Source: Flavobacterium omnivorum
Lineage (GTDB): Bacteria > Bacteroidota > Bacteroidia > Flavobacteriales > Flavobacteriaceae
Reading direction: 5' to 3'
Assembly: GCF_900099915.1 (NCBI RefSeq)
Contig: NZ_FNDB01000009.1
Location: 1-64,000, forward strand
DNA: 64,000 bases
The position numbers and the translations under genes are program-made. Of this stretch, positions 45,174 to 55,453 are shown one piece after another. Below the pieces are notes generated by a model. That model was not told the DNA's origin, ran no database searches, and saw only the letters and a list, made by a program, of their open reading frames with translations. Position 1 is the first letter of the stretch. Every line of letters starts with the position of its first letter.

Positions 45174-46709
45174 TTACCCCAACCAACCATCACGATCCAA
45201 ACTTCTATACTGAATCGCTTCAGCAATATGACTCGAAACCACAATTGAAGCCGCATCAAGATCAGCGATTGTTCTGGCTACTTTCAAAATACGATCGTAG
45301 GCCCTAGCGGAAAGATTCAATCGTTCCATTGCCGTTTTCAATAATTGCTTGGAAACATCATCCAAAGCGCAATATTCCCGAATGTGTTTGGTATTCATTT
45401 GGGCATTATAATGGATGTTTTCCATTTGCTCAAAACGTTCGGTTTGAATTTCTCGAGCCGCAGTCACTCTTTTCCGAATATCAACACTGCTTTCTGCTTT
45501 TTGATCATCCGATAATTTTTCGAAAGGAACGGGCGTCACTTCGATATGAATGTCAATTCTATCTAATAAAGGTCCCGAAATCTTACTCAAATACCGCTGC
45601 ATTTCATGTGGTGAAGAGGTTTGTGGCGAATCCGGATCGTTGAAGAAACCACTCGGACTCGGATTCATACTTGCTACCAGCATAAATGAGGATGGATAAG
45701 TAACTGTAAACTTGGCTCTCGAAATCGTCACTTCGCGATCTTCTAAAGGTTGACGCATTACTTCCAAAACGTCTCTTTTAAATTCCGGCAATTCATCCAG
45801 AAATAAAACGCCGTTGTGTGCCATAGAAATCTCGCCAGGCTGCGGATAACTTCCTCCACCGACTAATGCGACATTTGAAATAGTATGGTGCGGACTACGA
45901 AAAGGGCGTTGATTCATTAAACCGACTTCCTTTAATTTTCCGGCAACACTATGAATTTTTGTAGTCTCTAAAGCTTCACGCAATGTCATCGGCGGTAAAA
46001 TACTTGGTAATCGTTTTGCAAGCATCGTTTTTCCTGCTCCCGGCGGACCTATCAAGATAATATTATGTCCTCCAGCTGCGGCAATTTCCATGCAGCGCTT
46101 GATACTTTCTTGTCCTTTCACATCACTAAAATCGAATTCTGGAAAGTCTAATGTTTTATAAAATTCGGCTCGTGTATCTATAGTTGTCGGTTCCAGCGTT
46201 CCTTTTCCTTCAAGGAAATCAATTACTTCCTGCACATTATCGATTCCATATACATTTAGTCCCGCCACAATTGCAGCTTCTTTTAAATTTTGCTTTGGAA
46301 GAAAAAAACCTTTAAAACCTTCTTCTTTGGCTTTAATAGCAATTGGCAAAGCGCCACGTATCGGCTGGAGGCTTCCATCAAGGGAAAGTTCCCCCATAAT
46401 GATGTATTTATCAACATCCTCCGCATTGATTTGTCCGGAAGCTACTAGAATTCCAATCGCTAAAGTCAGATCATAAGCAGAACCTTCTTTGCGCAAATCA
46501 GCGGGAGCCATATTGATGGTGATTTTTTTGCCTGGCATCGCGTAGCCATTGTTTTTGAGCGCAGCGGCAATCCGATAACTACTTTCCTTGATGGCATTAT
46601 CCGGCAAGCCAACTAAATGATAACCAATCCCTTTATCAATATTTACCTCAACGGTAATTGTTGTGGCTTCTACTCCAAAAACTGCACTTCCAAAAACTTT
46701 AACTAACAT
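45174..46709 (-). CDS. YifB/ComM family AAA+ (Mg-chelatase-like) ATPase
   Basis: The 511-residue protein has an N-terminal Lon-protease-like fold (1-180, VEVNIDKGIGYHLVGLPD). The AAA+ domain follows with Walker A GPPGAGKT (221-228), Walker B VLFLDELPEF, SMNPSPSGFF and a sensor-2 region. A C-terminal MgCl-type helical segment ends SHIAEAIQYRSLDRD. Relatives (ComM) are hexameric helicases driving branch migration in natural transformation. A similar role here is plausible but no competence genes are nearby. Confidence 0.94.
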   Translation of the reverse strand: MLVKVFGSAVFGVEATTITVEVNIDKGIGYHLVGLPDNAIKESSYRIAAALKNNGYAMPGKKITINMAPADLRKEGSAYDLTLAIGILVASGQINAEDVDKYIIMGELSLDGSLQPIRGALPIAIKAKEEGFKGFFLPKQNLKEAAIVAGLNVYGIDNVQEVIDFLEGKGTLEPTTIDTRAEFYKTLDFPEFDFSDVKGQESIKRCMEIAAAGGHNIILIGPPGAGKTMLAKRLPSILPPMTLREALETTKIHSVAGKLKEVGLMNQRPFRSPHHTISNVALVGGGSYPQPGEISMAHNGVLFLDELPEFKRDVLEVMRQPLEDREVTISRAKFTVTYPSSFMLVASMNPSPSGFFNDPDSPQTSSPHEMQRYLSKISGPLLDRIDIHIEVTPVPFEKLSDDQKAESSVDIRKRVTAAREIQTERFEQMENIHYNAQMNTKHIREYCALDDVSKQLLKTAMERLNLSARAYDRILKVARTIADLDAASIVVSSHIAEAIQYRSLDRDGWLG

Positions 46710-46943
46710 CTATTTTTATTTGATTCTAAAATTAGAGAAAACTTTTCTTATTATTATAATAAATCTTACAATAAATTACAATAAAAAGTGAATAGCAAAA
46801 ATTTGATCAAAAAATACTCAAAATACTTTGGCAAACAGTCCGATATAATGCATTTTCCGCAAAAACCAAATGTTAAAATTAAAAAAAGTGAAGGTATAAC
46901 ATTAACATTTTTCTACTTTTAGAAAATAATTATAAACCACACT

Positions 46944-49934
46944 ATGAAAAAAATCTTACTTCTGTTATTTTTTAGTTTTTTACTGCCAAAAACCTACGCA
47001 CAAGAATACTTTCCTAACAACGAAAGTGTTCAAAACAAAAACACCAATTTTACCGCTTTTACCAATGCGAAAATTTATGTAACGCCTACACAAGTTATCG
47101 AAAAAGGTACATTACTGATTCAAAACGGAAAAGTTATTGGTGTTGGAACTAACATTTCCATCCCAAAAAATTGCACGACAATCAATCTGGAGGGAAAATC
47201 CGTTTATCCTTCTTTTATTGATATGTATACCAGTTTTGGAATTGAAAAACCAAAAGGAATCACCGAAAGAAACCCATTGTATGATACTAAAAGATCTGGT
47301 TTTTATTGGAATGAGAGCATTCGTTCCGAGGTGAATGCTTACGAAGCTTTCAAATACGACCAAACTAAAGCCGAAGAATTATTGAAAGCCGGATTTGGTG
47401 TTGTGGGAACTCATATCCCGGATGGAATTGCACGCGGATCAGGAACTTTAATCGCTTTGAACAACTTTGAAAAAAAGAATCAATTGCTATCCGATAAAGT
47501 GACCAATCACTTTGCGTTTACTAAAAGTGTAACCACAAATCAATCCTACCCAAGTTCTTTAATGGGAATGATGGCATTATTACGCCAAATGTATTATGAT
47601 CTGGATTGGTACAAAAAAGGCAATTCAACAACCAAAGATTTATCATTAGAAGCCTTAGCAAATAATGAAAAATTGATCCAAATATTCGCTTCTGAAGACA
47701 AATTAAACAGTTTACGCGCTGCCAAAATTGCGAAGGAATTTGGTTTAAATTATGTTTTAAAAGGAAACGGAAACGAATTTGAACGCATTGAGGAAATCAA
47801 AAAAACGAGTTCTAAATTTATTATTCCAATCAATTTCCCTGAAGCCTATGATGTATCTGATCCGAATCAAGCAAACCAAATGGAATTAAAAGACCTTCGT
47901 TTTTGGAACCAAGCGCCTACTAACCTTAAAGTTTTAGCTGATAATGGAATTGTTTTCGCATTGACGACAGATAAATTAAAGAAGATGGAAGATTTTAGAC
48001 CCAATCTTTTAAGAGCCATCAAATATGGTTTTGATAAAACCAAAGCGTTAGAAGCATTGACTACCATTCCTGCTGCACTTTTAGGAAAAAGTAATGAAAT
48101 GGGAACTTTAAAGACAGGAAGTTTAGCCAACTTTGTGATTACTTCCGGAGAAATTTTCGAAGAAAAAACAATACTCTATGAAAACTGGGTTCAAGGAAAC
48201 AAATTTGTTATTAATGACTTGACTACAAAAGATATTCGTGGAAATTATGATTTAACCATCAACAATGAAAAATACAAATGGAAGATTAATGGTGAAATTA
48301 GCGCACCAAAATCAGAAATTACAACAGTTGATGCTAAAAAAGTAAACTCAAAACTGACGATGACCAACAATTGGATTTCGACGGTAATCAAACCTAATGA
48401 TTCTACTAAAACTAGCTTTACTAGATTAATTGGATACATTGAAGACACACAAAATCTTTCTGGAAAAGCAGTTTTATTTAATGGAAATGAAGTAAAATGG
48501 TCTGCTGTAAAAACGGCACCTTTTGTAAAAGTGGTTGATTCCTCCAAAATTGAGAAAAACAACATGATTATACCAACAACATTTCCAAATGTTGCTTATG
48601 GTAATTTGAAAAAACCAACTGCAGAAACCTTATTATTCAAAAATGCTACAGTGTGGACCAATGAAAAAGATGGTATTCTTGAAGAAACGGATGTATTAGT
48701 TAAAAACGGAAAAATCGCGTCTATCGGGAAAAATATTGCTGACGCATCCGCAACAATCGTTGATGCTAAAGGCAAACATTTGACTAGCGGAATTATTGAT
48801 GAACATTCGCATATTGCAATTTCTAATGGTGTCAACGAAGGCGGACACAATTCCAGTGCCGAAGTAACAATACAAGATGTGGTAAATTCCGAAGATATTA
48901 ATATCTACAGAGATTTAGCCGGTGGAGTTACCACTTCACAATTATTACACGGTTCTGCCAATCCTATTGGAGGACGTTCTGCTATTGTAAAATGGAAATG
49001 GGGAGCAGCAGCAGATGAAATGCTGTATAAAAACCAACCAGGATTCATCAAATTTGCTTTGGGAGAAAATGTAAAACAAGCCAATTGGGGAATTACTAAT
49101 CCAACTCGTTTTCCACAAACCAGAATGGGTGTTGAACAAGTTTTTACAGATTATTTCCAACGTGCCAAAGAATATGATATGGCTTGGAAAGCATACAATT
49201 CTCGTGGTAAAAAAGCAAAAGGAAATGCGCCAAGAGTCGATTTAGAGTTACAAACATTAGCTGAAATATTAAATAAAGAGCGTTTCATTTCTTGTCACTC
49301 TTATGTACAATCGGAAATTTTAATGTTGATGAACGTTGCTGAAAAATTTAATTTCAGAGTCAATACCTACACTCACATTCTTGAAGGATATAAAGTGGCA
49401 GATAAAATGAAAGAACACGGCGTGGGTGCCTCAACTTTCTCAGATTGGTGGGCGTATAAATTTGAAGTAAATGATGCTATACCTTTCAACGGACCAATTA
49501 TGCACAATGCAGGAATTGTAGTTGCCTACAATTCTGATGATGCTGAAATGTCCAGAAGACTGAATCAAGAGGCAGCAAAAGCAGTGAAATATGGTAATAT
49601 TTCGGAAGAAGATGCTTGGAAATTCGTAACACTGAATCCTGCTAAATTGTTGCATATTGATGACAAAGTAGGAAGTATAAAAGTGGGTAAAGATGCAGAT
49701 ATCGTATTATGGAATGCAAATCCTTTATCTATTTATGCTAAAGCTGAAAAAACCTTAATTGAAGGAGTTGTGTATTATGATGCGCAAAAAGATGAAGCCC
49801 AAAGAGTGGCAATTGCTAAAGAAAGAAGCGAGCTTATTGGTCAGTTACTGCAAGAAAAAAATAAAGGTATGAATACTCAGGAACCTAAAAAGAAAGAAAA
49901 AACAGAATATCACTGTGATTCTATGGAAGAATAA
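46944..49934 (+). CDS. Secreted double amidohydrolase-like protein
   Basis: The 996-residue protein has a signal peptide (cut before QEYFP) and two amidohydrolase domains. In the N-terminal one (about 35-430) the expected HxH is replaced: FIDMYTSFG (residues 92-99) has no metal-binding histidine. In the C-terminal one (about 560-970) the motif is kept: IIDEHSHIAIS with H621 and H623, then CHSYVQSE, TYTHILEGY and NSDDAEMSRR, ending in VGSIKVGKDADIVLWNANPL. It is probably a periplasmic/exported hydrolase acting on a peptide or cyclic amide. The degenerate half may be structural. It forms an operon with the next two genes (70-bp and 9-bp gaps). Confidence 0.88.
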   Translation: MKKILLLLFFSFLLPKTYAQEYFPNNESVQNKNTNFTAFTNAKIYVTPTQVIEKGTLLIQNGKVIGVGTNISIPKNCTTINLEGKSVYPSFIDMYTSFGIEKPKGITERNPLYDTKRSGFYWNESIRSEVNAYEAFKYDQTKAEELLKAGFGVVGTHIPDGIARGSGTLIALNNFEKKNQLLSDKVTNHFAFTKSVTTNQSYPSSLMGMMALLRQMYYDLDWYKKGNSTTKDLSLEALANNEKLIQIFASEDKLNSLRAAKIAKEFGLNYVLKGNGNEFERIEEIKKTSSKFIIPINFPEAYDVSDPNQANQMELKDLRFWNQAPTNLKVLADNGIVFALTTDKLKKMEDFRPNLLRAIKYGFDKTKALEALTTIPAALLGKSNEMGTLKTGSLANFVITSGEIFEEKTILYENWVQGNKFVINDLTTKDIRGNYDLTINNEKYKWKINGEISAPKSEITTVDAKKVNSKLTMTNNWISTVIKPNDSTKTSFTRLIGYIEDTQNLSGKAVLFNGNEVKWSAVKTAPFVKVVDSSKIEKNNMIIPTTFPNVAYGNLKKPTAETLLFKNATVWTNEKDGILEETDVLVKNGKIASIGKNIADASATIVDAKGKHLTSGIIDEHSHIAISNGVNEGGHNSSAEVTIQDVVNSEDINIYRDLAGGVTTSQLLHGSANPIGGRSAIVKWKWGAAADEMLYKNQPGFIKFALGENVKQANWGITNPTRFPQTRMGVEQVFTDYFQRAKEYDMAWKAYNSRGKKAKGNAPRVDLELQTLAEILNKERFISCHSYVQSEILMLMNVAEKFNFRVNTYTHILEGYKVADKMKEHGVGASTFSDWWAYKFEVNDAIPFNGPIMHNAGIVVAYNSDDAEMSRRLNQEAAKAVKYGNISEEDAWKFVTLNPAKLLHIDDKVGSIKVGKDADIVLWNANPLSIYAKAEKTLIEGVVYYDAQKDEAQRVAIAKERSELIGQLLQEKNKGMNTQEPKKKEKTEYHCDSMEE

Positions 49935-50004
49935 CGGAACAATTTGAATTTCAAAAACCCAAGCTTTTATAAAAAAGCTAAGCAATTTTAAAAAACGTAT
50001 AAAT

Positions 50005-51312
50005 ATGATTAATAAAAAAATATATCTTTTAGCGTTGGTATGTAGTATATCAGTACTTACAAGAGCACAACAAACACCTGCCGCTAAACAATCAAAATCT
50101 GTTTTAATTCTTAATGCAACAGCGCATTTAGGAAATGGTGAAATAATTGAAAATAGCGCCATCGGATTTGTGGATGGAAAAATCACTTTGGTTGCTGATG
50201 CTACAGTAATCCGATTGGCTGCAGGAGCATACGATCTAACGATTGATGCCAGTGGAAAACATGTCTATCCAGGATTTATTGCACCAAATTCCACCTTGGG
50301 ACTTGTTGAAATTGATGCTGTAAAATCATCCGATGATGAAGATGAAATTGGAGTTATGAATCCAAATGTGAGAAGTATTATTGCTTACACAGCCGATTCA
50401 AAAGTAATAGAAACCGTGAGACCTAACGGTATTTTAATGGCTCAAATTACACCTCGCGGTGGAACAATCTCTGGATCTTCCTCCATTGTTCAATTGGATG
50501 CCTGGAACTGGACAGATGCCTTGGTAAAAGAAAATGACGGAATTCATGTAAATTTCCCAACTACTTTTAGAAGAGGTGGCTCAAGATTTGAACCTGGAAA
50601 TATCGAAACCAATAAAGATTACACAAAACAAATTTTAGAATTATCAGGATTTTTATCTAATGCCAAAGCCTATTTAGGTGATAGTTCAAAGGAAAGAAAT
50701 TTAGTTTTAGAATCAACAAAAGGTATATATGACGGAAGCCAAACGCTATTCATTCATGCCAATGAAGAAAAGCAAATTATAGATGCGGTGCAATTTACCA
50801 AGGAAAATGGTATTAAGAAAATGGTTATTGTTGGTGGATATGAAGCCTACAAAGTGGCTGAATTATTGCAAAAAAACAATATTGGTGTCTTATTAAGGAG
50901 AGTTCATGACATGCCCGAAAATGATGATCATGATATTAATTTGCCCTACAAAGCCGCCAAATTATTAACAGACAAAGGTGTTTTGGTTGGTTTAGAAAAT
51001 AGTGGTGCTCATGAAAGAATGAATACCAGAAATTTACCCTTTTTAGCAGGAACATGTGCTGCTTACGGAATGGATAAAGAAAAAGCGTTACAATTAATCA
51101 CTTCAAATACTGCAAAAATATTAGGAATTGATGCCCAATGTGGTACCTTAGAACAAGGAAAAGATGCTACGTTATTCATTTCAGAAGGTGATGCTTTAGA
51201 TATGAGAACCAATAAATTGACTAATGCCTTTATACAAGGGAGAATGATTAGTTTGGAAACGCATCAAACTAAGCTGAACGACAGATATAAAACAAAATAC
51301 AATCAAAAATAA
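50005..51312 (+). CDS. Amidohydrolase-like protein lacking the metal-binding HxH
   Basis: The 435-residue exported protein (signal peptide to about residue 21, ...LTRAQQ) resembles the N-terminal half of the previous protein and imidazolonepropionase-like amidohydrolases. At the expected metal site it reads HVYPGFIAPNSTLG (86-99), with no histidines. Later landmarks remain: LVGLENSGAHERMNTRNLPF and the C-terminal TSNTAKILGID with LEQGKDATLFISEGDAL. It probably lacks catalysis by itself and may pair with the upstream enzyme. The 70-bp gap fits one operon. Confidence 0.85.
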   Translation: MINKKIYLLALVCSISVLTRAQQTPAAKQSKSVLILNATAHLGNGEIIENSAIGFVDGKITLVADATVIRLAAGAYDLTIDASGKHVYPGFIAPNSTLGLVEIDAVKSSDDEDEIGVMNPNVRSIIAYTADSKVIETVRPNGILMAQITPRGGTISGSSSIVQLDAWNWTDALVKENDGIHVNFPTTFRRGGSRFEPGNIETNKDYTKQILELSGFLSNAKAYLGDSSKERNLVLESTKGIYDGSQTLFIHANEEKQIIDAVQFTKENGIKKMVIVGGYEAYKVAELLQKNNIGVLLRRVHDMPENDDHDINLPYKAAKLLTDKGVLVGLENSGAHERMNTRNLPFLAGTCAAYGMDKEKALQLITSNTAKILGIDAQCGTLEQGKDATLFISEGDALDMRTNKLTNAFIQGRMISLETHQTKLNDRYKTKYNQK

Positions 51313-51321
51313 AGTAATACA

Positions 51322-51699
51322 ATGGGACTATTTAATGCCATTTTAGGCAATGCATCTGAAGTAAATATTGAAAATGTTTCGAAAGAATTTGAGCCAATCT
51401 TAATTGATGGAGAAAGAATTGAAAAAGCATATAAGCTTATTCGGGACATGTTTATTTTCACCAATAAAAGGCTGATTCTAGTCGAAAAACAATTGGTTGG
51501 AAGTAAAGTTGATTATATGTCTATTCCCTATTCCAGTATCAAGAAATTCTCAAAAGAAAGTGCAGGAATATTGGATTTGGATGCCGAATTAAAAATTTGG
51601 TTAAACCACGACAATAATCCAATTGTGAAGCAATTTGGAAAAGGTGGAAATAATATTAATGAAGTGTATAAAATTTTAAGTCAACATACGTTGAAGTAA
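51322..51699 (+). CDS. Bacterial PH-domain protein
   Basis: The 125-residue protein matches the small PH-like fold of the YvbH/bPH group: MGLFNAILGNASEVN, GERIEKAYKLIRDMFIFTNKRLIL, KVDYMSIPYSSIKKFS, LDAELKIWL. No signal peptide or TM helix is seen, so it is cytoplasmic. Function unknown. It begins 9 bp after the amidohydrolase-like gene and is followed by a strong terminator, so it is the last gene of that operon. Confidence 0.88.
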   Translation: MGLFNAILGNASEVNIENVSKEFEPILIDGERIEKAYKLIRDMFIFTNKRLILVEKQLVGSKVDYMSIPYSSIKKFSKESAGILDLDAELKIWLNHDNNPIVKQFGKGGNNINEVYKILSQHTLK

Positions 51700-51725
51700 A
51701 AAAAAAACAATAATTTACAGCATCG

Positions 51726-51765
51726 AAAGGCACTAATTGAAATCCAAACAATTAGCGCCTTTTTT
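51726..51765 (+). terminator. Terminator of the amidohydrolase operon
   Basis: Thirteen paired bases in two blocks (AAAGGC/GCCTTT and CTAATTG/CAATTAG around an A-C mismatch) with a 9-nt loop and a T-run, 26 bp after the stop codon. Confidence 0.9.
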
Positions 51766-52033
51766 AGTACAATCCATTTTTTGTTGGAAATGAGAACCAG
51801 TAATTTGAATTCAGGAGATTTTTTTTTCTAATAATAACGCGTTAATGTGCTTTATTCTAATATTTCTTTAACCTAATTTTAATAAATTATAGATATTAAG
51901 ATTAAATTATATAATACCCACAATAAAAAGGGGTGTAGATTATTTAAATCATAAAAATTAAACATTCAACTGATTTTTTAAGGGGGTATATTCAGTATTT
52001 TTATATTTTTATCGAAATTTAAAACTAAAAACA
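51766..52033. other. Upstream region of the ammonium transporter gene
   Basis: AT-rich and non-coding. Several T-rich -7-like elements lie close to the gene (for example TATATTTT near 52002), none perfect. No sigma-54 site or GlnR/TnrA-like palindrome was recognised. Confidence 0.4.
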
Positions 52034-53350
52034 ATGCGAAAAATTATTTTAAGTGTATTATTGATCACCATTTTGGTAGTAACCCTTTTTTCAAATTATT
52101 TTCTAATAGACAGCCCCGCACCTGCTGAAGTTGTCAAATTTGACACTGGCGATACGGCTTGGATGATTGTTGCTACAGCACTTGTATTAATCATGACTCC
52201 TGGTTTAGGTTTCTTTTACGGCGGAATGGTAGGTAAGAAAAATGTAATCAGTACCATGCTTCAAAGTTTTATGGCTATGATAATTGTAACCGTACTTTGG
52301 GTTGTAATTGCTTTCGGATTGTCTTTTGGTCCATCAATTGGAGGGATTATAGGAAACCCTCTACCTAATTTATTTTTCCAAGGTGTTGGCACAAATACAG
52401 CTTGGAGTCTAGCTCCGACAATTCCATTTATGCTGTTTGCTTTGTTCCAAGCGAAATTTGCAATAATCACACCTGCCTTAATCACAGGAGCTTTTGCTGA
52501 AAGAATTCGTTTTTGGGCATACTTACTATTTATGGTTTTATTCATATTACTTGTTTATACACCACTAGCACACATGACTTGGCATCCAGAGGGTATTTTC
52601 TTTAAAATGGGAGTATTGGATTTTGCCGGTGGAACAGTTGTTCACATGAGTGCAGGTTGGGCTGCTCTGGCCGGTGCCATATTCTTAGGCAAAAGAAAAG
52701 CAGAAAAAGGAAATCCCGCACGTATAACATACGTAATGTTAGGTACCGGATTGTTATGGTTTGGATGGTTTGGGTTCAATGCAGGTTCCGCTTTAGGAGC
52801 TAATGGGCTTGCTGTACAAGCGTTAGGAACAACCACTATTGCTGCTGCAGCTGCCGGAATGGCTTGGGTGTTTCTTGATAAAATTCTTGGTCACAAATTA
52901 TCGGCAATGGGAGCTTGTATTGGTGTAGTGGTCGGATTAGTTGCCATTACTCCTGCAGCTGGTTTTGTCAGCATTCCTCATGCTTTGTTCATAGGTATTT
53001 TTGCCAGTATCGTGAGCAATCTAGTGGTTAGAAGTTTCCACAAATGTAAAATTGATGATGCTTTAGATGTATTTGCCTGTCACGGCGTAGGTGGAATGAT
53101 TGGTATGCTTTTAACTGGTGTATTTGCTTCAAAATCAATAAACGCGGCCGTTGGTGATAACCAAGGACTTATTTTTGGAGAAACAACATTATTCTTAAAT
53201 CAATTATTTGCCATGGTTATCGTTTCCATATTTGCATTTTCAATGTCTTATTTCCTTTTCTTTATTGTAAACAAAATAACTCCTCTAAGAGTGAGTGAAG
53301 AAAAAGAAGAATTAGGTTTAGATATTTCGCAACACGGTGAATTTCTATAA
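52034..53350 (+). CDS. amt: Ammonium transporter (Amt family)
   Basis: The 438-residue inner-membrane protein has a cleavable or first helix at the N-terminus (ILSVLLITILVVTLFSNYFL) and then eleven helices. The twin-histidine sites are visible in GGTVVHMSAGWAAL and FACHGVGGMIGML. The phenylalanine-rich entry and MTPGLGFFYGGMVGKKN are diagnostic. Amt conducts NH4+/NH3 into the cell for nitrogen supply. A PII (glnK) gene normally found next to amt is absent here. It is monocistronic with a perfect terminator. Confidence 0.96.
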   Translation: MRKIILSVLLITILVVTLFSNYFLIDSPAPAEVVKFDTGDTAWMIVATALVLIMTPGLGFFYGGMVGKKNVISTMLQSFMAMIIVTVLWVVIAFGLSFGPSIGGIIGNPLPNLFFQGVGTNTAWSLAPTIPFMLFALFQAKFAIITPALITGAFAERIRFWAYLLFMVLFILLVYTPLAHMTWHPEGIFFKMGVLDFAGGTVVHMSAGWAALAGAIFLGKRKAEKGNPARITYVMLGTGLLWFGWFGFNAGSALGANGLAVQALGTTTIAAAAAGMAWVFLDKILGHKLSAMGACIGVVVGLVAITPAAGFVSIPHALFIGIFASIVSNLVVRSFHKCKIDDALDVFACHGVGGMIGMLLTGVFASKSINAAVGDNQGLIFGETTLFLNQLFAMVIVSIFAFSMSYFLFFIVNKITPLRVSEEKEELGLDISQHGEFL

Positions 53351-53371
53351 ATTTTCCGCATAAAGTTAGAG

Positions 53372-53402
53372 ACGCTCTGAAATTTCAGAGCGTTTTTTTT
53401 TT
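53372..53402 (+). terminator. Terminator of amt
   Basis: Perfect 11-bp arms ACGCTCTGAAA/TTTCAGAGCGT (53372-53393) directly joined, followed by a run of T, 22 bp after the stop codon. Confidence 0.9.
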
Positions 53403-53523
53403 CACTTATCCGTTCTAAACACCTATAATCTAAAAGCAGTTCCCACTGTTTAAACAATGGACCAAAAGCTTTGTTGTAAATCGCTTAATCATACTAATTT
53501 CAACCTACATACCTTAAAAACTA

Positions 53524-53555
53524 AAAATCCCAACCTTAAGTAAGATTGGGATTTT
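53524..53555 (-). terminator. Terminator of the S15 peptidase gene
   Basis: Ten-bp stem AAAATCCCAA/TTGGGATTTT with a 12-nt loop. On the minus strand a T-rich tract follows, 50 bp past the stop codon. Confidence 0.85.
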
Positions 53556-53605
53556 AGCTTTGAATATAGTCCGATACTTATGTAGTATACGACCCAATTA
53601 CCTTG

Positions 53606-55453
53606 TTATTTTAAAATAGTAAACTCAATTTTAGAGTCGTTATATACTCTATGTGTTTGCTTTTGAAAATCCTCTGGTTTAGCATAAAATATATTATCAA
53701 CAAACGTTTGCGGATTTAAATCAATAAATGGAAACCAAGTACTTTGAACCTGAATCTGGATTTTATGTCCTTTTTTGAATGTATGAAAAACATCTTGCAA
53801 CTTAATATTTATTGCTGTTTTCTCATTGGCAACAAAAGCTTCTGGTTTTGAAAAACTGTTTCTAAAACGACCGCGCATTACTTCACTGCGGACCATCATG
53901 TGGTAATTGCTCATTTTCAAATAAGGAGCCACATCTTTCGTCTCTGGTTCATCGCTAGGAAAAACGTCTACCACTTTTACAATCCAATCGGCATCCGTTC
54001 CTGTTGTTGAAACCTGCAATTTAGCCAATATCTCTCCAGCTAATGTAGTGTCATCGCCCAATACTTCCGTTTCAAAAACAATTACATCCGGACGTCTCGC
54101 TGCAAAACGTTGATCATCTGTCATGTATTTTCTTGGCGTAAGCCCTGGCTGTTTGATATCCTCAGAATAAGGAACCGGTTTTTTAGGATCACTGATGAAT
54201 TCTTCAAAAGAAATATTTCGCTTCGCCATTTTTGTCAATTGACTTCCTTGCAAAAAGAAATCTTGTTTTTCAGTGTTTTCAGGAGGCCACGCATCATAGG
54301 TTTTCCACTCTTTTCTTCCGGTATCAAAAACATAAGCTTCTGGCAATTTATTGGCTCCTTTTCCATTATTTTTCAAGAAATGACGGAAGAAATTAGCTTC
54401 GATATTTTTTTGATAATAACCAGAAATACTATCTCCAAAATTAATATTTCCAATTACTTGTTTTGCTGAATTTCGAGCCCAGTCGCCATGACTCCATGGA
54501 CCCATAACGATTGTATTGTAATTTTTACTACTCTTTTCGATAGTAGTATAGGTGTTTAATGGACCGTACAAATCTTCGGCATCAAACCAACCTCCTACGG
54601 TCATTACTGCTGGTTTAATATTGTTCAAATGTTGCAATATTCCACGCTTTTGCCAAAAATCATCATAGCTAGAATGGTCTTTCAGCTGCTGCCAAAATTC
54701 ATTCTCCTTGCCATAATATTTGTCCAAATTTGATAAAGGTCCAGCATCCAAGAAAAACTGATAATCATCATTCGTTCTTATGTTGCTGAATTTATACCAC
54801 GGCTCGGTAGTCCGTTTTGTTTTTTGAGGGCCAAATAATGGAGTCACTTTCCAATAGCTCAATAAATAGGCTCCATTGTGATGAAAATCGTCAAAAAAGA
54901 AATCGGCTATACACGCTTGAGGCGAAACCGCTTTCAAAGCTGGATGATTGCTCAACAAAGAATACGTAGCGTAAAATCCGGGGTATGAAATTCCCCAAGT
55001 TCCAACATTTCCGTTGTTATTGGCCACATTTTTGACCAACCAATCTATCGTATCATACGTATCCGAAGCTTCATCGGTAGCTGCCTTTCCTTTTTTATTT
55101 GGAATAAAGCCGCGCATATTATCGTATAATCCATCACTCATGAACCTGCCACGAACATCTTGATAGACCACAATATATCCTTCTTTCATCATTGTTTCGC
55201 TTGGAGAAATACTTCTTTTGAACTGACCTTCTCTATAAGGACCAGAATTATAAGGCGTTCTTTGCATTATAATTGGATATTTTTTAGAAACGTCTTTGGG
55301 AGTATAAATAGCCGTAAACAATTCTACTCCATCGCGCATTTTGATATGTACTTCCTTTTTAGTATAATTATCAGCGACATAATTTACTGCTTTGTCTTGG
55401 GCAAAAAGAATCACACCAATAAAAAGAAGAGAAATACTTAATAGTTTTTTCAT
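53606..55453 (-). CDS. Secreted CocE/NonD family hydrolase (X-Pro dipeptidyl-peptidase S15 type)
   Basis: The 615-residue exported protein (signal peptide ends FAQDKAV) has an alpha/beta-hydrolase domain with nucleophile Ser156 in TWGISYPGFYA, Asp in GWFDAEDLYGPL and His in GPWSHGDWAR. A C-terminal jelly-roll domain (about 420-615) follows. Such enzymes hydrolyse acyl groups from N-terminal proline peptides, glutaryl-7-ACA or ester substrates. Periplasmic peptide degradation is the likely role. Monocistronic, with a terminator on its own strand. Confidence 0.94.
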   Translation of the reverse strand: MKKLLSISLLFIGVILFAQDKAVNYVADNYTKKEVHIKMRDGVELFTAIYTPKDVSKKYPIIMQRTPYNSGPYREGQFKRSISPSETMMKEGYIVVYQDVRGRFMSDGLYDNMRGFIPNKKGKAATDEASDTYDTIDWLVKNVANNNGNVGTWGISYPGFYATYSLLSNHPALKAVSPQACIADFFFDDFHHNGAYLLSYWKVTPLFGPQKTKRTTEPWYKFSNIRTNDDYQFFLDAGPLSNLDKYYGKENEFWQQLKDHSSYDDFWQKRGILQHLNNIKPAVMTVGGWFDAEDLYGPLNTYTTIEKSSKNYNTIVMGPWSHGDWARNSAKQVIGNINFGDSISGYYQKNIEANFFRHFLKNNGKGANKLPEAYVFDTGRKEWKTYDAWPPENTEKQDFFLQGSQLTKMAKRNISFEEFISDPKKPVPYSEDIKQPGLTPRKYMTDDQRFAARRPDVIVFETEVLGDDTTLAGEILAKLQVSTTGTDADWIVKVVDVFPSDEPETKDVAPYLKMSNYHMMVRSEVMRGRFRNSFSKPEAFVANEKTAINIKLQDVFHTFKKGHKIQIQVQSTWFPFIDLNPQTFVDNIFYAKPEDFQKQTHRVYNDSKIEFTILK

